From Muribaculaceae bacterium (GTDB taxonomy: Bacteria; Bacteroidota; Bacteroidia; Bacteroidales; Muribaculaceae), in NCBI GenBank assembly GCA_017620635.1, contig JAGAUV010000003.1, positions 1-49,164 on the forward strand: a stretch of 49,164 bases of DNA, written 5' to 3'. The notes beneath the pieces were generated by a model. The model was not told the origin of the DNA. It made no database searches and saw only the letters and a program-made list of their open reading frames with translations. The translations under genes were made by a program, and so were the position numbers. Every line of letters starts with the position of its first letter. Position 1 is the stretch's first letter. Shown piece by piece: positions 7,649-15,291 of the stretch.

Positions 7649-8041
7649 TTATTGATTGTCTGTATCTTTTTCGAAATCTACGAAGGCCGACCATATGCCT
7701 GTTATCGTGTTGCTGATGCAGTCGGTTATATATTGGTCGGACACTTCCTCTGTGATGAGAAAGGAGTATTCCATTTTTACTTCGCCGTCGCGCACTACGG
7801 CGGTGGGGAAGTTGCGGCGGCTGTTGCTGCGGTTTGCCAGCGTGAGCAGATCGCCGGAGGGCCGGTAGGCAGGGGCGGTCCCGATAAACGAGAGCCTGAT
7901 GTCTTTTTCGACGAGCACCCACACCATCACATCGTGGGCGAAATCGCCGTCGGCGTCGAGACATATCAGGAGGCTGCCGTCGATAAGTCGCGAAGGTATG
8001 CCCATGCGGTCGAGAATGCCGCGTATTTGTTCATTATTCAT
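7649..8041 (-). CDS. YbjN-like protein, copy 2 of a tandem set
   Basis: ATG at 8041 is preferred to an in-frame GTG at 8047; it gives 130 residues, the same length as copy 3. The layout is the same: helix (IRGILDRM), acidic strand pair (LICLDADGDFAHDVMV), then TAPAYRPSGDLLTLANRSNSRRNFPTAVVRDGEVKMEYSFL. The last part is almost identical to copy 3 (PTAVVRDGNIRMECSFL), pointing to recent duplication. The start overlaps the end of copy 1 by a few bases, so translation is probably coupled. Function unknown. Confidence 0.78.
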   Translation of the reverse strand: MNNEQIRGILDRMGIPSRLIDGSLLICLDADGDFAHDVMVWVLVEKDIRLSFIGTAPAYRPSGDLLTLANRSNSRRNFPTAVVRDGEVKMEYSFLITEEVSDQYITDCISNTITGIWSAFVDFEKDTDNQ

Positions 8042-8471
8042 TCTCACTGCTGTTTATACGGGCCTCGAGCTCGCTGTCGCTAAGCTCGAAATTCATAAAT
8101 GCCCCGATGGGTATGTGGATCGACGGGCTCACTACATTCTCGAGTATGTATTGCGGCGAGACTTCCGAGTCGATCACAAAGCATCTGTCCATCACTATCT
8201 CGCCGTCGCTGTCGATGTGGCAGCATGGTGTGTGGCAGCGGCAGTTGTGGCGGTTGGCCATTTCGAGCAGGTCGCCATCGGGATGATAGCCCGGAGCCCG
8301 TGAGCTGAACGACACCATGCGCTCGTTGTCCACTTCGATAAAAGTCACTATCTGATAGTCGAAAGCGCCTTCGTCATCGAAGAAGCCGACAGCGAGCAGG
8401 CCGTTGTCCAGCTCGTCGTAGTTGAACTCGAGTATCTCGAGGCATTCCTTTATTATATCTTTGCTTATCAT
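8034..8471 (-). CDS. YbjN-like protein, copy 1 of a tandem set
   Basis: This 145-residue protein is the first and most diverged of the three paralogues. It keeps the helix (IIKECLEILEF), the SSRAPGYHPDGDLLEMANRHNCRCH core and the SEVSPQYILENV segment, but has extra Cys residues (CRCHTPCCH) not present in the others. The tail is acidic and polar. It is cytoplasmic by absence of a signal. It is transcribed from a promoter that overlaps the region just beyond the AraC gene end. Confidence 0.78.
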   Translation of the reverse strand: MISKDIIKECLEILEFNYDELDNGLLAVGFFDDEGAFDYQIVTFIEVDNERMVSFSSRAPGYHPDGDLLEMANRHNCRCHTPCCHIDSDGEIVMDRCFVIDSEVSPQYILENVVSPSIHIPIGAFMNFELSDSELEARINSSENE

Positions 8472-8488
8472 GTGCGAGTGCTGTGCCG

Positions 8489-8523
8489 CCGGCCGTCGGC
8501 CGGGCTTTGTGTCTTCAAAGTTA
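8489..8523 (-). promoter_or_regulatory. promoter and 5' hairpin of the YbjN cluster
   Basis: Minus-strand -7 box TAACTTTG is at 8516-8523; no good -33 box is seen. Immediately downstream in the leader, CCGGCC (8489-8494) and GGCCGG (8498-8503) form a tight six-pair hairpin. Confidence 0.45.
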
Positions 8524-8546
8524 GCGAAAAAAACTGAATGACGAAA

Positions 8547-9416
8547 CTAATCGTGCTTGGTGTTGCGGTACTGGGTGGGCGACATCTTGAACTCGCGAGT
8601 GAATACACGTGTGAAATGGGGCGCGTCGCTGAAGCCTACATGATATGCCACCTGGCTGACATACAGATCGGTAGACCGCAGGAGCCTCGCGGCCACCTGG
8701 AGCCTGTAGAGGGTAAGGAAGCGCACGAAAGTCATGCCCGTCGACGCCTTGAAGGCGTTGCAGAACGCTGTCGGATTCATGCCTACCACCGAGGCGGCCT
8801 CGCTCAGCGGTATGTGGCGCGAGTAGTTTTCGGTAACAAGACGGTTGATGGCGAAGAAGCGGTTGTGGGCGCGGCTGTCGTCGGTCTCGTTGACCGCCGG
8901 GCTGCCTATCAGTTCGTAATCTTTATTGTCGTAAATTGTGGTAAGGAGAGTGAGCAGCTGGCATAATTTTAGCGGTTCCGAGAAGTTCTGGAACTTATGG
9001 AAGAGTTGCAGTACTTTCTGTGCCGCCGGCCCCGTGATCTTGAGCGCTTGTTTTAAATTTAGGTAGAAATCGGCCACGTTCTTGAACTCCGGAAAAGAGC
9101 TGCCCATACGCGATATCAGCCCACGTTTGAAGTGGGTCCAGCTGTTGAAAAAAACTTTGTCGCCGCGCGGCACCACCTCGTCTACTTTCCATCCGTGGGG
9201 AATGCCTCCGGGGATGAAGATAACATCGTTATTCTCAAACTGTTCGATATGTTCGTTTATCATCCTGCTGCCGTTGACACAGTCCATCGCCATGAGCTCC
9301 ATCTCGGGGTGCACATGGTACTCATATCCTTGGTATCCACTATATTCGTTATCGCATCCGAACGATAGTGTGCTGTTGTCGTCAATGAAGGTGTTCTCGT
9401 TGACAATTTTCCTCAT
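8547..9416 (-). CDS. AraC-family transcriptional regulator with cupin sensor domain
   Basis: The protein has 289 residues from ATG 9416. The frame is open to 9464, but that start would overlap the promoter -7 box. The N-terminal half is a cupin-type sensing domain, with YEYHVHPEMELMAM and the conserved turn VIFIPGGIPHGW. The C-terminal third is an AraC double helix-turn-helix (IPLSEAASVVGMNPTAFCNAFK and YVSQVAYHVGFSDAPHFTRVF). It is transcribed away from the oxidoreductase/Tat operon and is the likely regulator of that operon, responding to a small sugar-like ligand. The same divergent arrangement precedes the B. thetaiotaomicron BT2160-BT2156 operon, as recalled. Confidence 0.9.
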   Translation of the reverse strand: MRKIVNENTFIDDNSTLSFGCDNEYSGYQGYEYHVHPEMELMAMDCVNGSRMINEHIEQFENNDVIFIPGGIPHGWKVDEVVPRGDKVFFNSWTHFKRGLISRMGSSFPEFKNVADFYLNLKQALKITGPAAQKVLQLFHKFQNFSEPLKLCQLLTLLTTIYDNKDYELIGSPAVNETDDSRAHNRFFAINRLVTENYSRHIPLSEAASVVGMNPTAFCNAFKASTGMTFVRFLTLYRLQVAARLLRSTDLYVSQVAYHVGFSDAPHFTRVFTREFKMSPTQYRNTKHD

Positions 9417-9452
9417 GCGTGGATAATATTTATGGCTATCGTGAATTTTCGA

Positions 9453-9460
9453 CAAAGATA
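9453..9460 (-). promoter_or_regulatory. -7 box of the AraC gene
   Basis: Minus-strand TATCTTTG lies 37 bases ahead of the chosen start at 9416. The -33 region is only T-rich. It supports rejecting the longer start at 9464. Confidence 0.5.
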
Positions 9461-9496
9461 ACAAAAAAACGCCATAGATAAAAATGAAATAAGCGA

Positions 9497-9504
9497 TAAT
9501 TTTG
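9497..9504 (+). promoter_or_regulatory. -7 box of the sugar-oxidation/Tat operon
   Basis: TAATTTTG at 9497-9504 lies 52 bases before the start at 9557. No -33 TTTG is seen at the usual distance, as expected of a promoter needing an activator such as the divergent AraC protein. Confidence 0.5.
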
Positions 9505-9556
9505 CAATACCAAAAAATTTAGTATCACGAATAATAGGCAAAGTACAATAATACCA

Positions 9557-10636
9557 ATGAAAATTCTAAAAGTAGGAATAATAGGCTTGGGTCGCATGGG
9601 CGGATTCTTCCTTAATGAATTTTTGAAATCCGATCGATGGCAGGTAACCAAGATCTGTGAGCCTGACACCACTCGTCATGAAGAGATCGCCAAACGTGCC
9701 CCCGAGGCCGAACTGGTTGTAGATGAAGACGATGTTCTTACCGATCCCGAGGTTGATGTAGTGGTTCTTTCTGCTCTCGCCGACACCCGTCTGAGGCAGA
9801 TTGAGAAGGCCGTTTCCTATAACAAGCACATCATTTCAGAGAAACCTATCGGCGACACTCCCGAAAACGAGTGGAAAGCCGTGGAACTGGTCGAAAACGC
9901 GCCTATTCGTGCTACTGTAAACCTCTATCTGCGTAACTCCTGGTATCTTCAGGAACTTATAAAAGTCGCCGACTCGGGCGAGCTTGGCGAGATCGCCGTG
10001 GTGCGCCTCTGCCACAACACACCGGGTCTGTCGCCGGGCGAAGGCCACGAGGCCGAGGGACCGGCATTCCACGACTGCGGCATGCACTACTGCGACGCCG
10101 CTCACGCGATAGTAGGCTCTGACTTCAAGACCTATCACGCTCAGGCAGTGCGCTTCTGGGCTTACAAGGATCCGTGGTGGCTCGAGGCTCACGGCACATT
10201 CGAGAACGGTGTGGCCTTTGATATCACTCAGGGTCATGTCTACGGACAGCTCTCTGCCGTGCAGACACACAACTCCTATATGGAGATTATCGGTACAAAA
10301 GGTATCGCACGCATGACTCACGACTTCAAGACTGCCGTTGTCGATATCCACGGCGTGACACGCACCGAACGCATCGAGCGTCCCTATGGCGGCAAGAACA
10401 TCGACAAGCTCATCGAGCTGATGGCCGACTCTATTGAGAGCGGCGTGCGCAGCCGTCATCTGCCTACATTCCGCGAGGCTGCGATGGCTTCGGAATTTGC
10501 ATGGAAATGCCTCGACAACGCCCGTCAGAACGACCTCCCCGTTCGCGGCACAGCCGAAGAGCTTGAGCAGATACATCAGCGTCGTGCCACCATGACCGAC
10601 GGATATGGTCTCCTGCGCAAACAGACCACTCATTAA
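9557..10636 (+). CDS. Gfo/Idh/MocA family oxidoreductase (cytoplasmic)
   Basis: This 359-residue NAD(P)-dependent sugar dehydrogenase-type protein has an N-terminal Rossmann domain (VGIIGLGRMGGFF, then CEPD at the second strand) and the family EKP motif in IISEKPIGDTP. The C-terminal alpha/beta domain contains HDCGMHYCD, supplying the usual catalytic His/Asp region. No signal peptide is seen, so it acts in the cytoplasm, unlike the Tat-exported paralogue two genes on. In the related Bacteroides operon such enzymes interconvert glycosides and 3-keto sugars. The precise substrate here is inferred. It is the first gene of the operon, 19 bases before tatA. Confidence 0.9.
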   Translation: MKILKVGIIGLGRMGGFFLNEFLKSDRWQVTKICEPDTTRHEEIAKRAPEAELVVDEDDVLTDPEVDVVVLSALADTRLRQIEKAVSYNKHIISEKPIGDTPENEWKAVELVENAPIRATVNLYLRNSWYLQELIKVADSGELGEIAVVRLCHNTPGLSPGEGHEAEGPAFHDCGMHYCDAAHAIVGSDFKTYHAQAVRFWAYKDPWWLEAHGTFENGVAFDITQGHVYGQLSAVQTHNSYMEIIGTKGIARMTHDFKTAVVDIHGVTRTERIERPYGGKNIDKLIELMADSIESGVRSRHLPTFREAAMASEFAWKCLDNARQNDLPVRGTAEELEQIHQRRATMTDGYGLLRKQTTH

Positions 10637-10655
10637 ACACCTAATATTCAAATAT

Positions 10656-10859
10656 ATGACTAATCATCTCCTATTTCTCGGCAATCTCGGCGGCGGTGAG
10701 ATCATCATCATAGCCCTCATTGTCCTGCTGCTTTTCGGCGGCAAAAAAATCCCTGAACTGATGCGCGGCATCGGCAAAGGAATCCGCTCATTCAAAGAAG
10801 GTGTCAACAATATCGAAAAAGATATAGAGAACGCCGGACAAGAAACTGAGAAAAAATAA
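10656..10859 (+). CDS. tatA: twin-arginine translocase subunit TatA
   Basis: This 67-residue protein starts at ATG 10656; an upstream in-frame start at 10605 lies within the preceding gene and is rejected. It has a short N-terminal membrane helix (EIIIIALIVLLLF), the FGGKKIPELMRGIGKG hinge and amphipathic helix typical of TatA/E, and a charged tail. TatA oligomers form the passage for folded proteins across the inner membrane together with TatC. The partner tatC is four genes downstream in the same unit, and a Tat-signal protein begins 33 bases after this gene. TatB is not seen, as usual for minimal TatAC systems. Confidence 0.93.
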   Translation: MTNHLLFLGNLGGGEIIIIALIVLLLFGGKKIPELMRGIGKGIRSFKEGVNNIEKDIENAGQETEKK

Positions 10860-10892
10860 CCAATATACACCAATCATCTAAACCACGAACTT

Positions 10893-12368
10893 ATGTCAGG
10901 AATTTCAAGACGTCAGTTTCTGAAGACAGGTGCCACAGCCGCTTTGGGTCTCTCTATCGTTCCCAACACGGTATTAGGCAAGAGCTTCGGACATGTCGCT
11001 CCCAGCGACAAACTCAACATTGCAGCCGTAGGTATCGGCGGCATGGGTCATGCTAATATCAACGCAGTAAAAGGCACAGAAAACATCGTAGGTCTCTGCG
11101 ACGTAAACTGGGCTTATGCAAAGGGCGTGTTCGACGAGTTCCCCAAAGCTAAACGCTACTGGGACTATCGCAAGATGTTCGACGAAATGGGCAACGAAAT
11201 CGATGCCGTTATCGTCGCTACTCCCGACCATACTCACGCTATCGTTACAGCCGATGCCATGACAATGGGCAAAGGCGTATACTGCCAGAAACCTCTTACA
11301 CACTCGGTATACGAGTCGCGTCTCCTTACCCGCCTTGCCGATTCTACCGGCGTTCCCACTCAGATGGGTAACCAGGGTGCTTCCGGCGACGGCACACAGA
11401 CCGTTTGCGACTGGATCTGGAACGGCGAAATCGGTGAAGTATACAAAGTAGAATGCGCTACCGACCGTCCTATCTGGCCCCAGGGTCTCAACGCTCCCGA
11501 AAAGGTCGACAAAGTGCCCAAGACTCTTGACTGGGATCTCTTCTCGGGTCCTGCAAAAGTAAACCCCTATAGCTCACTCTACGAGCCCTGGAACTGGCGC
11601 GGTTGGTGGGACTACGGTACAGGTGCCCTCGGCGATATGGCCTGCCACATCCTCCATCAGCCCTTCAAAGCCCTCAAGCTTGGCTATCCTACCAAAGTTG
11701 AAGGCTCGTCGACACTCCTTCTCAACGCTTGCGCTCCCCAGGCTCAGCACGTTAAGATGATCTTCCCGGCCCGTGAGAACATGCCGAAGATCGCTATGCC
11801 CGAGGTTGAAATCCACTGGTACGACGGCGGCATGATGCCCGACCGTCCCGAAGGCTTCCCCCAGGGTCGTCAGCTCATGCAGTCAGGCGGTGGTCTTACC
11901 ATCTTCCACGGCACCAAAGATACCCTTATCTGCGGTTGCTACGGCAATGATCCCTGGCTCCTCTCCGGCCGCGTGCCCAACGCTCCCAAGGTTGCCCGTC
12001 GTGTCAAAACCAGCCACGAAATGGACTGGGTCGGCGCTTGCAAGGAAGACAAATCGAGCCGCCGTCAGCTTACATCGACATTCCAGGAGGCCGGTCCTTT
12101 CAACGAAATGATCGCTATGGGTGTACTCGCAGTACGTCTCCAGGCCCTCAACAAAACCCTCGAATGGGATGGCAACAACATGAAGTTTACAAACATCGGT
12201 CCCGACGAGACTATCCGCACTGTCGTAAAAGACGGCTTCAAGATCCACAACGGTCACCCCACTTTCGACAAGACCTGGACAGATCCCGTAAATGCACAGG
12301 AATTTGCTGCCGAGCTGATCAACCACACCTATCGTCCCGGCTGGAAACTTCCCGATATGCCTGCATAA
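10893..12368 (+). CDS. Tat-exported Gfo/Idh/MocA family oxidoreductase
   Basis: The protein has 491 residues. The N-terminus has a twin-arginine signal (SRRQFLKTGATAALGLSIVP). Then comes a Rossmann domain (NIAAVGIGGMGHAN, followed by GLCDVN), the KP motif in YCQKPLTH, and a long C-terminal domain with WNWRGWWDYGTGALGDMACHILH. Enzymes of this type hold their nicotinamide cofactor tightly and are exported folded, which explains the need for Tat. A periplasmic role in oxidising glycosides at C3, feeding the neighbouring DUF1080 hydrolase, is inferred from family and context. The gene sits directly after tatA. Confidence 0.92.
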   Translation: MSGISRRQFLKTGATAALGLSIVPNTVLGKSFGHVAPSDKLNIAAVGIGGMGHANINAVKGTENIVGLCDVNWAYAKGVFDEFPKAKRYWDYRKMFDEMGNEIDAVIVATPDHTHAIVTADAMTMGKGVYCQKPLTHSVYESRLLTRLADSTGVPTQMGNQGASGDGTQTVCDWIWNGEIGEVYKVECATDRPIWPQGLNAPEKVDKVPKTLDWDLFSGPAKVNPYSSLYEPWNWRGWWDYGTGALGDMACHILHQPFKALKLGYPTKVEGSSTLLLNACAPQAQHVKMIFPARENMPKIAMPEVEIHWYDGGMMPDRPEGFPQGRQLMQSGGGLTIFHGTKDTLICGCYGNDPWLLSGRVPNAPKVARRVKTSHEMDWVGACKEDKSSRRQLTSTFQEAGPFNEMIAMGVLAVRLQALNKTLEWDGNNMKFTNIGPDETIRTVVKDGFKIHNGHPTFDKTWTDPVNAQEFAAELINHTYRPGWKLPDMPA

Positions 12369-12390
12369 CATAAAACAAACCAATACTAAA

Positions 12391-13257
12391 ATGAAAAAAC
12401 TTCTTTTAATTGCACCTCTTGCAGTGGCATTGTTAGCATCTTGCGGCCAGAAAAAGGCTGCTGACGCAGAAGCAGCTGAGGCAGCTGACTCTGTAGCAAC
12501 ACCCGCCTACACCGTCCTCGAGAACGAGCAGATCGATATCACATCGCTTCCTCAGGACGCAGAAGGCTACTATGTACTCTTCGACGGCAAGACCCTCAAT
12601 GGCTGGCGCGGCTATGGCCGTGACACCGTTCCCGGTCGCTGGGTTGTTGAAGATGGCGCCATCAAGTTCAACGGTGCAGGCGGCGGCGAAGCCCAGACTG
12701 GCGACGGCGGCGACCTTATCTTCGCTAAGAAATTCAAAGACTTCGAACTCGAACTCGAATGGAAGGTTTCTAAGGGTGGCAACTCCGGTATCTTCTATCT
12801 TGCTCAGGAAGTAGCTACTAAGAACGACAAGGGCGAAGATCAGCTCGAGCCCATCTACATCTCGGCTCCCGAGTATCAGGTACTCGACAATGCCAACCAC
12901 CCCGACGCCAAGCTCGGTGTTGACGGCAACCGTCAGTCTGCTTCTCTCTACGACATGATCCCTGCCAAACCCCAGAACCAGAATCCCGCAGGCGAATGGA
13001 ACAAGGCTAAGATCCTCGTATATCAGGGTACTGTTGTTCACTCTCAGAACGGCGAGAACGTGGTTGAATACCACCTCTGGACTCCCCAGTGGACCGAACT
13101 CCTCCAGAACAGCAAGTTCAGCGAAGAGAAATGGCCCCTCGCTTTCGAGCTCCTCAATAACCTCGGCGGTGAAAACCACGAAGGTTATATCGGTCTCCAG
13201 GATCATGGTAACGATGTTTGGTATCGCAACATCCGCATCAAACCCCTCGGTGAGTAA
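12391..13257 (+). CDS. DUF1080 (3-keto-disaccharide hydrolase-type) lipoprotein
   Basis: This 288-residue protein is a lipoprotein: the signal ends LLASC with lipidated Cys18, followed by an Ala/Glu-rich linker. The DUF1080 / 3-keto-glycoside hydrolase domain (PF06439), a concanavalin-like beta sandwich, begins at about residue 57 (YYVLFDGKTLNGWRGYG). It contains FELELEWKVSKGGNSGIFY and the C-terminal GYIGLQDHGNDVWYRNIRIKPL. Recent work on gut Bacteroidetes shows such proteins cleaving 3-keto-glycosides made by Gfo/Idh/MocA partners, consistent with the two oxidoreductases upstream. It is likely anchored in the periplasm or at the cell surface. A perfect hairpin lies 21 bases downstream. Confidence 0.9.
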   Translation: MKKLLLIAPLAVALLASCGQKKAADAEAAEAADSVATPAYTVLENEQIDITSLPQDAEGYYVLFDGKTLNGWRGYGRDTVPGRWVVEDGAIKFNGAGGGEAQTGDGGDLIFAKKFKDFELELEWKVSKGGNSGIFYLAQEVATKNDKGEDQLEPIYISAPEYQVLDNANHPDAKLGVDGNRQSASLYDMIPAKPQNQNPAGEWNKAKILVYQGTVVHSQNGENVVEYHLWTPQWTELLQNSKFSEEKWPLAFELLNNLGGENHEGYIGLQDHGNDVWYRNIRIKPLGE

Positions 13258-13277
13258 TTAATCAAACAGAACTTCTG

Positions 13278-13311
13278 GCGGGATTTAAAAACGACGTGTT
13301 TTAAATCCCGC
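13278..13311 (+). terminator. mid-operon terminator-like hairpin
   Basis: A perfect 13-pair stem joins GCGGGATTTAAAA (13278-13290) to TTTTAAATCCCGC (13299-13311), with an eight-base loop and then TATTTTT. It lies between two functionally linked genes, so it is more likely a partial terminator or mRNA-stabilising hairpin than the end of the operon. Confidence 0.7.
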
Positions 13312-13329
13312 TATTTTTCTTAATCAGTC

Positions 13330-14241
13330 ATGTTTAAATCAGTCAAAGTATTAGCACTCGGCGCCATCGCCCTCATGTCGCTGGCTTCGTGCAACATCAG
13401 CAGTGCTCCCGAGAAGAAAGATGTAGGCATACAGCTTTACTCCATGCGTCAGCTCCTCGAGCCCGGCCAGGCTTATGAAAACAACCTGCCGGCACTCCTC
13501 GACACCCTGGCCAAGATGGGTTACACTCAGGTAGAGGCTGCAAATTACGACAACAACAACGGCACATTCTACGGCCTTACCCCCGAAGAGTTCAAAGCCG
13601 CTGCCGATGCCGCCGGCATCAAGGCTCTGTCGTCGCACACCGGCCGCACACTCTCTCCTGAGGAAATTGCATCGGGCAACACCGAGGACTTCTACAAATG
13701 GTGGGACAAGACACTTGCCGACCACAAGGCCGCCGGTATCGAATATGTCGTTGTGCCCTGGTCGAATGTTCCCGACAGCCTTTCTACACTCAAGACTATC
13801 TGCGAATCCTACAACGAAGTAGGCCGTCGCGCTGCCGAGATGGGTCTCAAGTTCGGTTACCACAACCATTCACACGAGTTCCAGCAGGTAGAAGGTCAGA
13901 CCATGCTCAACTACATGATCGAAAACACCGATCCCGACAAGGTATTCTTTGAGATGGATGTGTACTGGACCATGATGGGCCATGCAGCTCCCGTTGATCT
14001 CTTCAACAAGTATCCCGGCCGCTTCCACCTCCTTCATATCAAGGACCGCCGCGAAATCGGTCAGAGCGGTATGGTAGGCTTCGACGCTATCTTCAAGAAT
14101 GCCGACAAAGCCGGTATGGAGAACTTCTTCGTAGAGATCGAAGAGTTTACCGACGGTGCAGAGAAAGGAGCTAAAGAAAGCGCCGATTATCTCATCAACG
14201 CACCTTTTGTTAATGCCAAATATCCTGTCGCAGCAGAGTAA
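13330..14241 (+). CDS. sugar phosphate isomerase/epimerase-type TIM-barrel lipoprotein
   Basis: This 303-residue protein has a lipoprotein signal ending SLASC (lipidated Cys21). It is followed by an AP-endonuclease-2/xylose isomerase-like TIM barrel starting VGIQLYSMRQ. Likely metal ligands are in KFGYHNHSHEF, FFEMDVYW, FHLLHIKD and NFFVEIEEF. The family contains 3-keto-sugar and inosose isomerases and epimerases. A secreted member beside DUF1080 and Tat-exported oxidoreductase genes suggests action on oxidised sugars in the periplasm. In the B. thetaiotaomicron operon recalled for glucosinolate activation a homologue occupies the same place. The reaction is not proven. Confidence 0.88.
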   Translation: MFKSVKVLALGAIALMSLASCNISSAPEKKDVGIQLYSMRQLLEPGQAYENNLPALLDTLAKMGYTQVEAANYDNNNGTFYGLTPEEFKAAADAAGIKALSSHTGRTLSPEEIASGNTEDFYKWWDKTLADHKAAGIEYVVVPWSNVPDSLSTLKTICESYNEVGRRAAEMGLKFGYHNHSHEFQQVEGQTMLNYMIENTDPDKVFFEMDVYWTMMGHAAPVDLFNKYPGRFHLLHIKDRREIGQSGMVGFDAIFKNADKAGMENFFVEIEEFTDGAEKGAKESADYLINAPFVNAKYPVAAE

Positions 14242-14265
14242 TAGCGACGGCAAATAAACTTACAA

Positions 14266-14298
14266 GGCAGGGCGTCGGTTACGCGCCGGCACCCTGCC
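14266..14298 (+). other. hairpin between the isomerase gene and tatC
   Basis: GGCAGGG (14266-14272) pairs with CCCTGCC (14292-14298), and an inner GTCGG/CCGGC helix follows after one mismatch. There is no T-run, so a processing or stability role is more likely than termination. Confidence 0.5.
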
Positions 14299-14314
14299 AT
14301 AATCTCCCCAACCT

Positions 14315-15151
14315 ATGTCAACACAAGATACAGAAATGACGTTTTGGTCGCACCTCGAAGCCCTGCGCTGGGTGCTGATGCGCGTCGTGTTAGTGTACCT
14401 CGTCCTCGCTATCGCTTGCTTCTGCGTGATGCCCTATCTGTTCAATAACGTCATACTGGCACCTACGACAAGCGACTTTATCCTATACCGCTGGCTCAAC
14501 GGGCTGGGCGGCGACGGTACTTTCTTCCCCGACTTCAGCAGCGACTTCTCTGTCGATATCATCAACGTGAAACTTGCTTCGCAGTTTACCACTCATATCA
14601 GTACGTCGTTCTGTCTCGCCTTTCTCCTCATATTCCCCTATCTGATTACCGAACTGTGGTATTTTATACGCCCGGCGCTGTATGAAAACGAGCGTCGAAG
14701 CGTGGTGGTACTTCTCGCCTTCGGCGTGCCTATGTTCTACATGGGCTGCGTACTCGGTTATTTCGTCGTATTCCCCTTTACATTCCGCTTCCTCGCGCAG
14801 TACGACCTGAGCTCGGAGATTACCAATATGATTTCACTTAACTCGTATATCGACAACTTCCTGATGCTCATATTCATTATGGGCCTCGTGTTCGAGCTGC
14901 CCTTCGTGGTGTGGGTGCTTTCGCGCCTCGGCCTGGTAACAGCCGACTTCCTGCGCAGCTATCGCCGTCAGGCCGTTGTCGGATTACTTGTCCTGTCGGC
15001 ACTCATTACCCCGACAGGCGATCCGTTTACCCTCGCTGTGGTATTCGTACCTATATATCTGCTCTTCGAGCTTAGCGTGTTGCTGGCACGTAACCGCAAG
15101 CCCGACGATGAGGAGGAGACAGACAATACGCCTATGATCCCCGAGGCTTAA
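14315..15151 (+). CDS. tatC: twin-arginine translocase subunit TatC
   Basis: This 278-residue polytopic inner-membrane protein recognises twin-arginine signals. The N-terminal MTFWSHLEALRW matches the TatC FxxHLxELR signature. Six hydrophobic segments follow, with FLLIFPYLITELWYFIRPALYENE as the conserved second helix and cytoplasmic loop, and ALITPTGDPFT near the end. A loop of about 30 residues between helices 1 and 2 (FILYRWLNGLGG and following) is longer than in E. coli. The C-terminus is acidic. It completes the TatA/TatC pair flanking the three secreted sugar-oxidation proteins. Confidence 0.94.
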   Translation: MSTQDTEMTFWSHLEALRWVLMRVVLVYLVLAIACFCVMPYLFNNVILAPTTSDFILYRWLNGLGGDGTFFPDFSSDFSVDIINVKLASQFTTHISTSFCLAFLLIFPYLITELWYFIRPALYENERRSVVVLLAFGVPMFYMGCVLGYFVVFPFTFRFLAQYDLSSEITNMISLNSYIDNFLMLIFIMGLVFELPFVVWVLSRLGLVTADFLRSYRRQAVVGLLVLSALITPTGDPFTLAVVFVPIYLLFELSVLLARNRKPDDEEETDNTPMIPEA

Positions 15152-15177
15152 GCCGACGGATTTAATATAAGCTCTTT

Positions 15178-15210
15178 CCGGCTGCGGATTTATCTGCAGT
15201 CGGCTTTGTT
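15178..15210 (+). terminator. terminator after tatC
   Basis: CCGGCTGCGGAT (15178-15189) pairs with ATCTGCAGTCGG (15192-15203) with two G-U pairs, followed by CTTTGTTT. It ends the sugar-oxidation/Tat operon. Confidence 0.65.
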
Positions 15211-15264
15211 TCAGTGCCTTATAAAATAATGTCTCAAAAACTTTTTATTATTGTAGCTTTTTTG

Positions 15265-15272
15265 TAACTTTG
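15265..15272 (+). promoter_or_regulatory. -7 box upstream of the M28 lipoprotein gene
   Basis: TAACTTTG lies 19 bases before the start at 15292. Only T-rich sequence occupies the -33 region. Confidence 0.5.
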
Positions 15273-15291
15273 CCTTGCAAATATCGTAGCT

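Noticed and set aside
9417-9464. Longer N-terminus for the AraC regulator
   Set aside because: It would overlap the -7 promoter box at 9453-9460, and the extra residues are not part of the cupin domain.
9437-9530. Inverted TCGTGA/TCACGA pair between the divergent AraC and oxidoreductase genes as an operator
   Set aside because: Only six bases match and the arms are about 80 bases apart; chance occurrence is likely in AT-rich spacer DNA.
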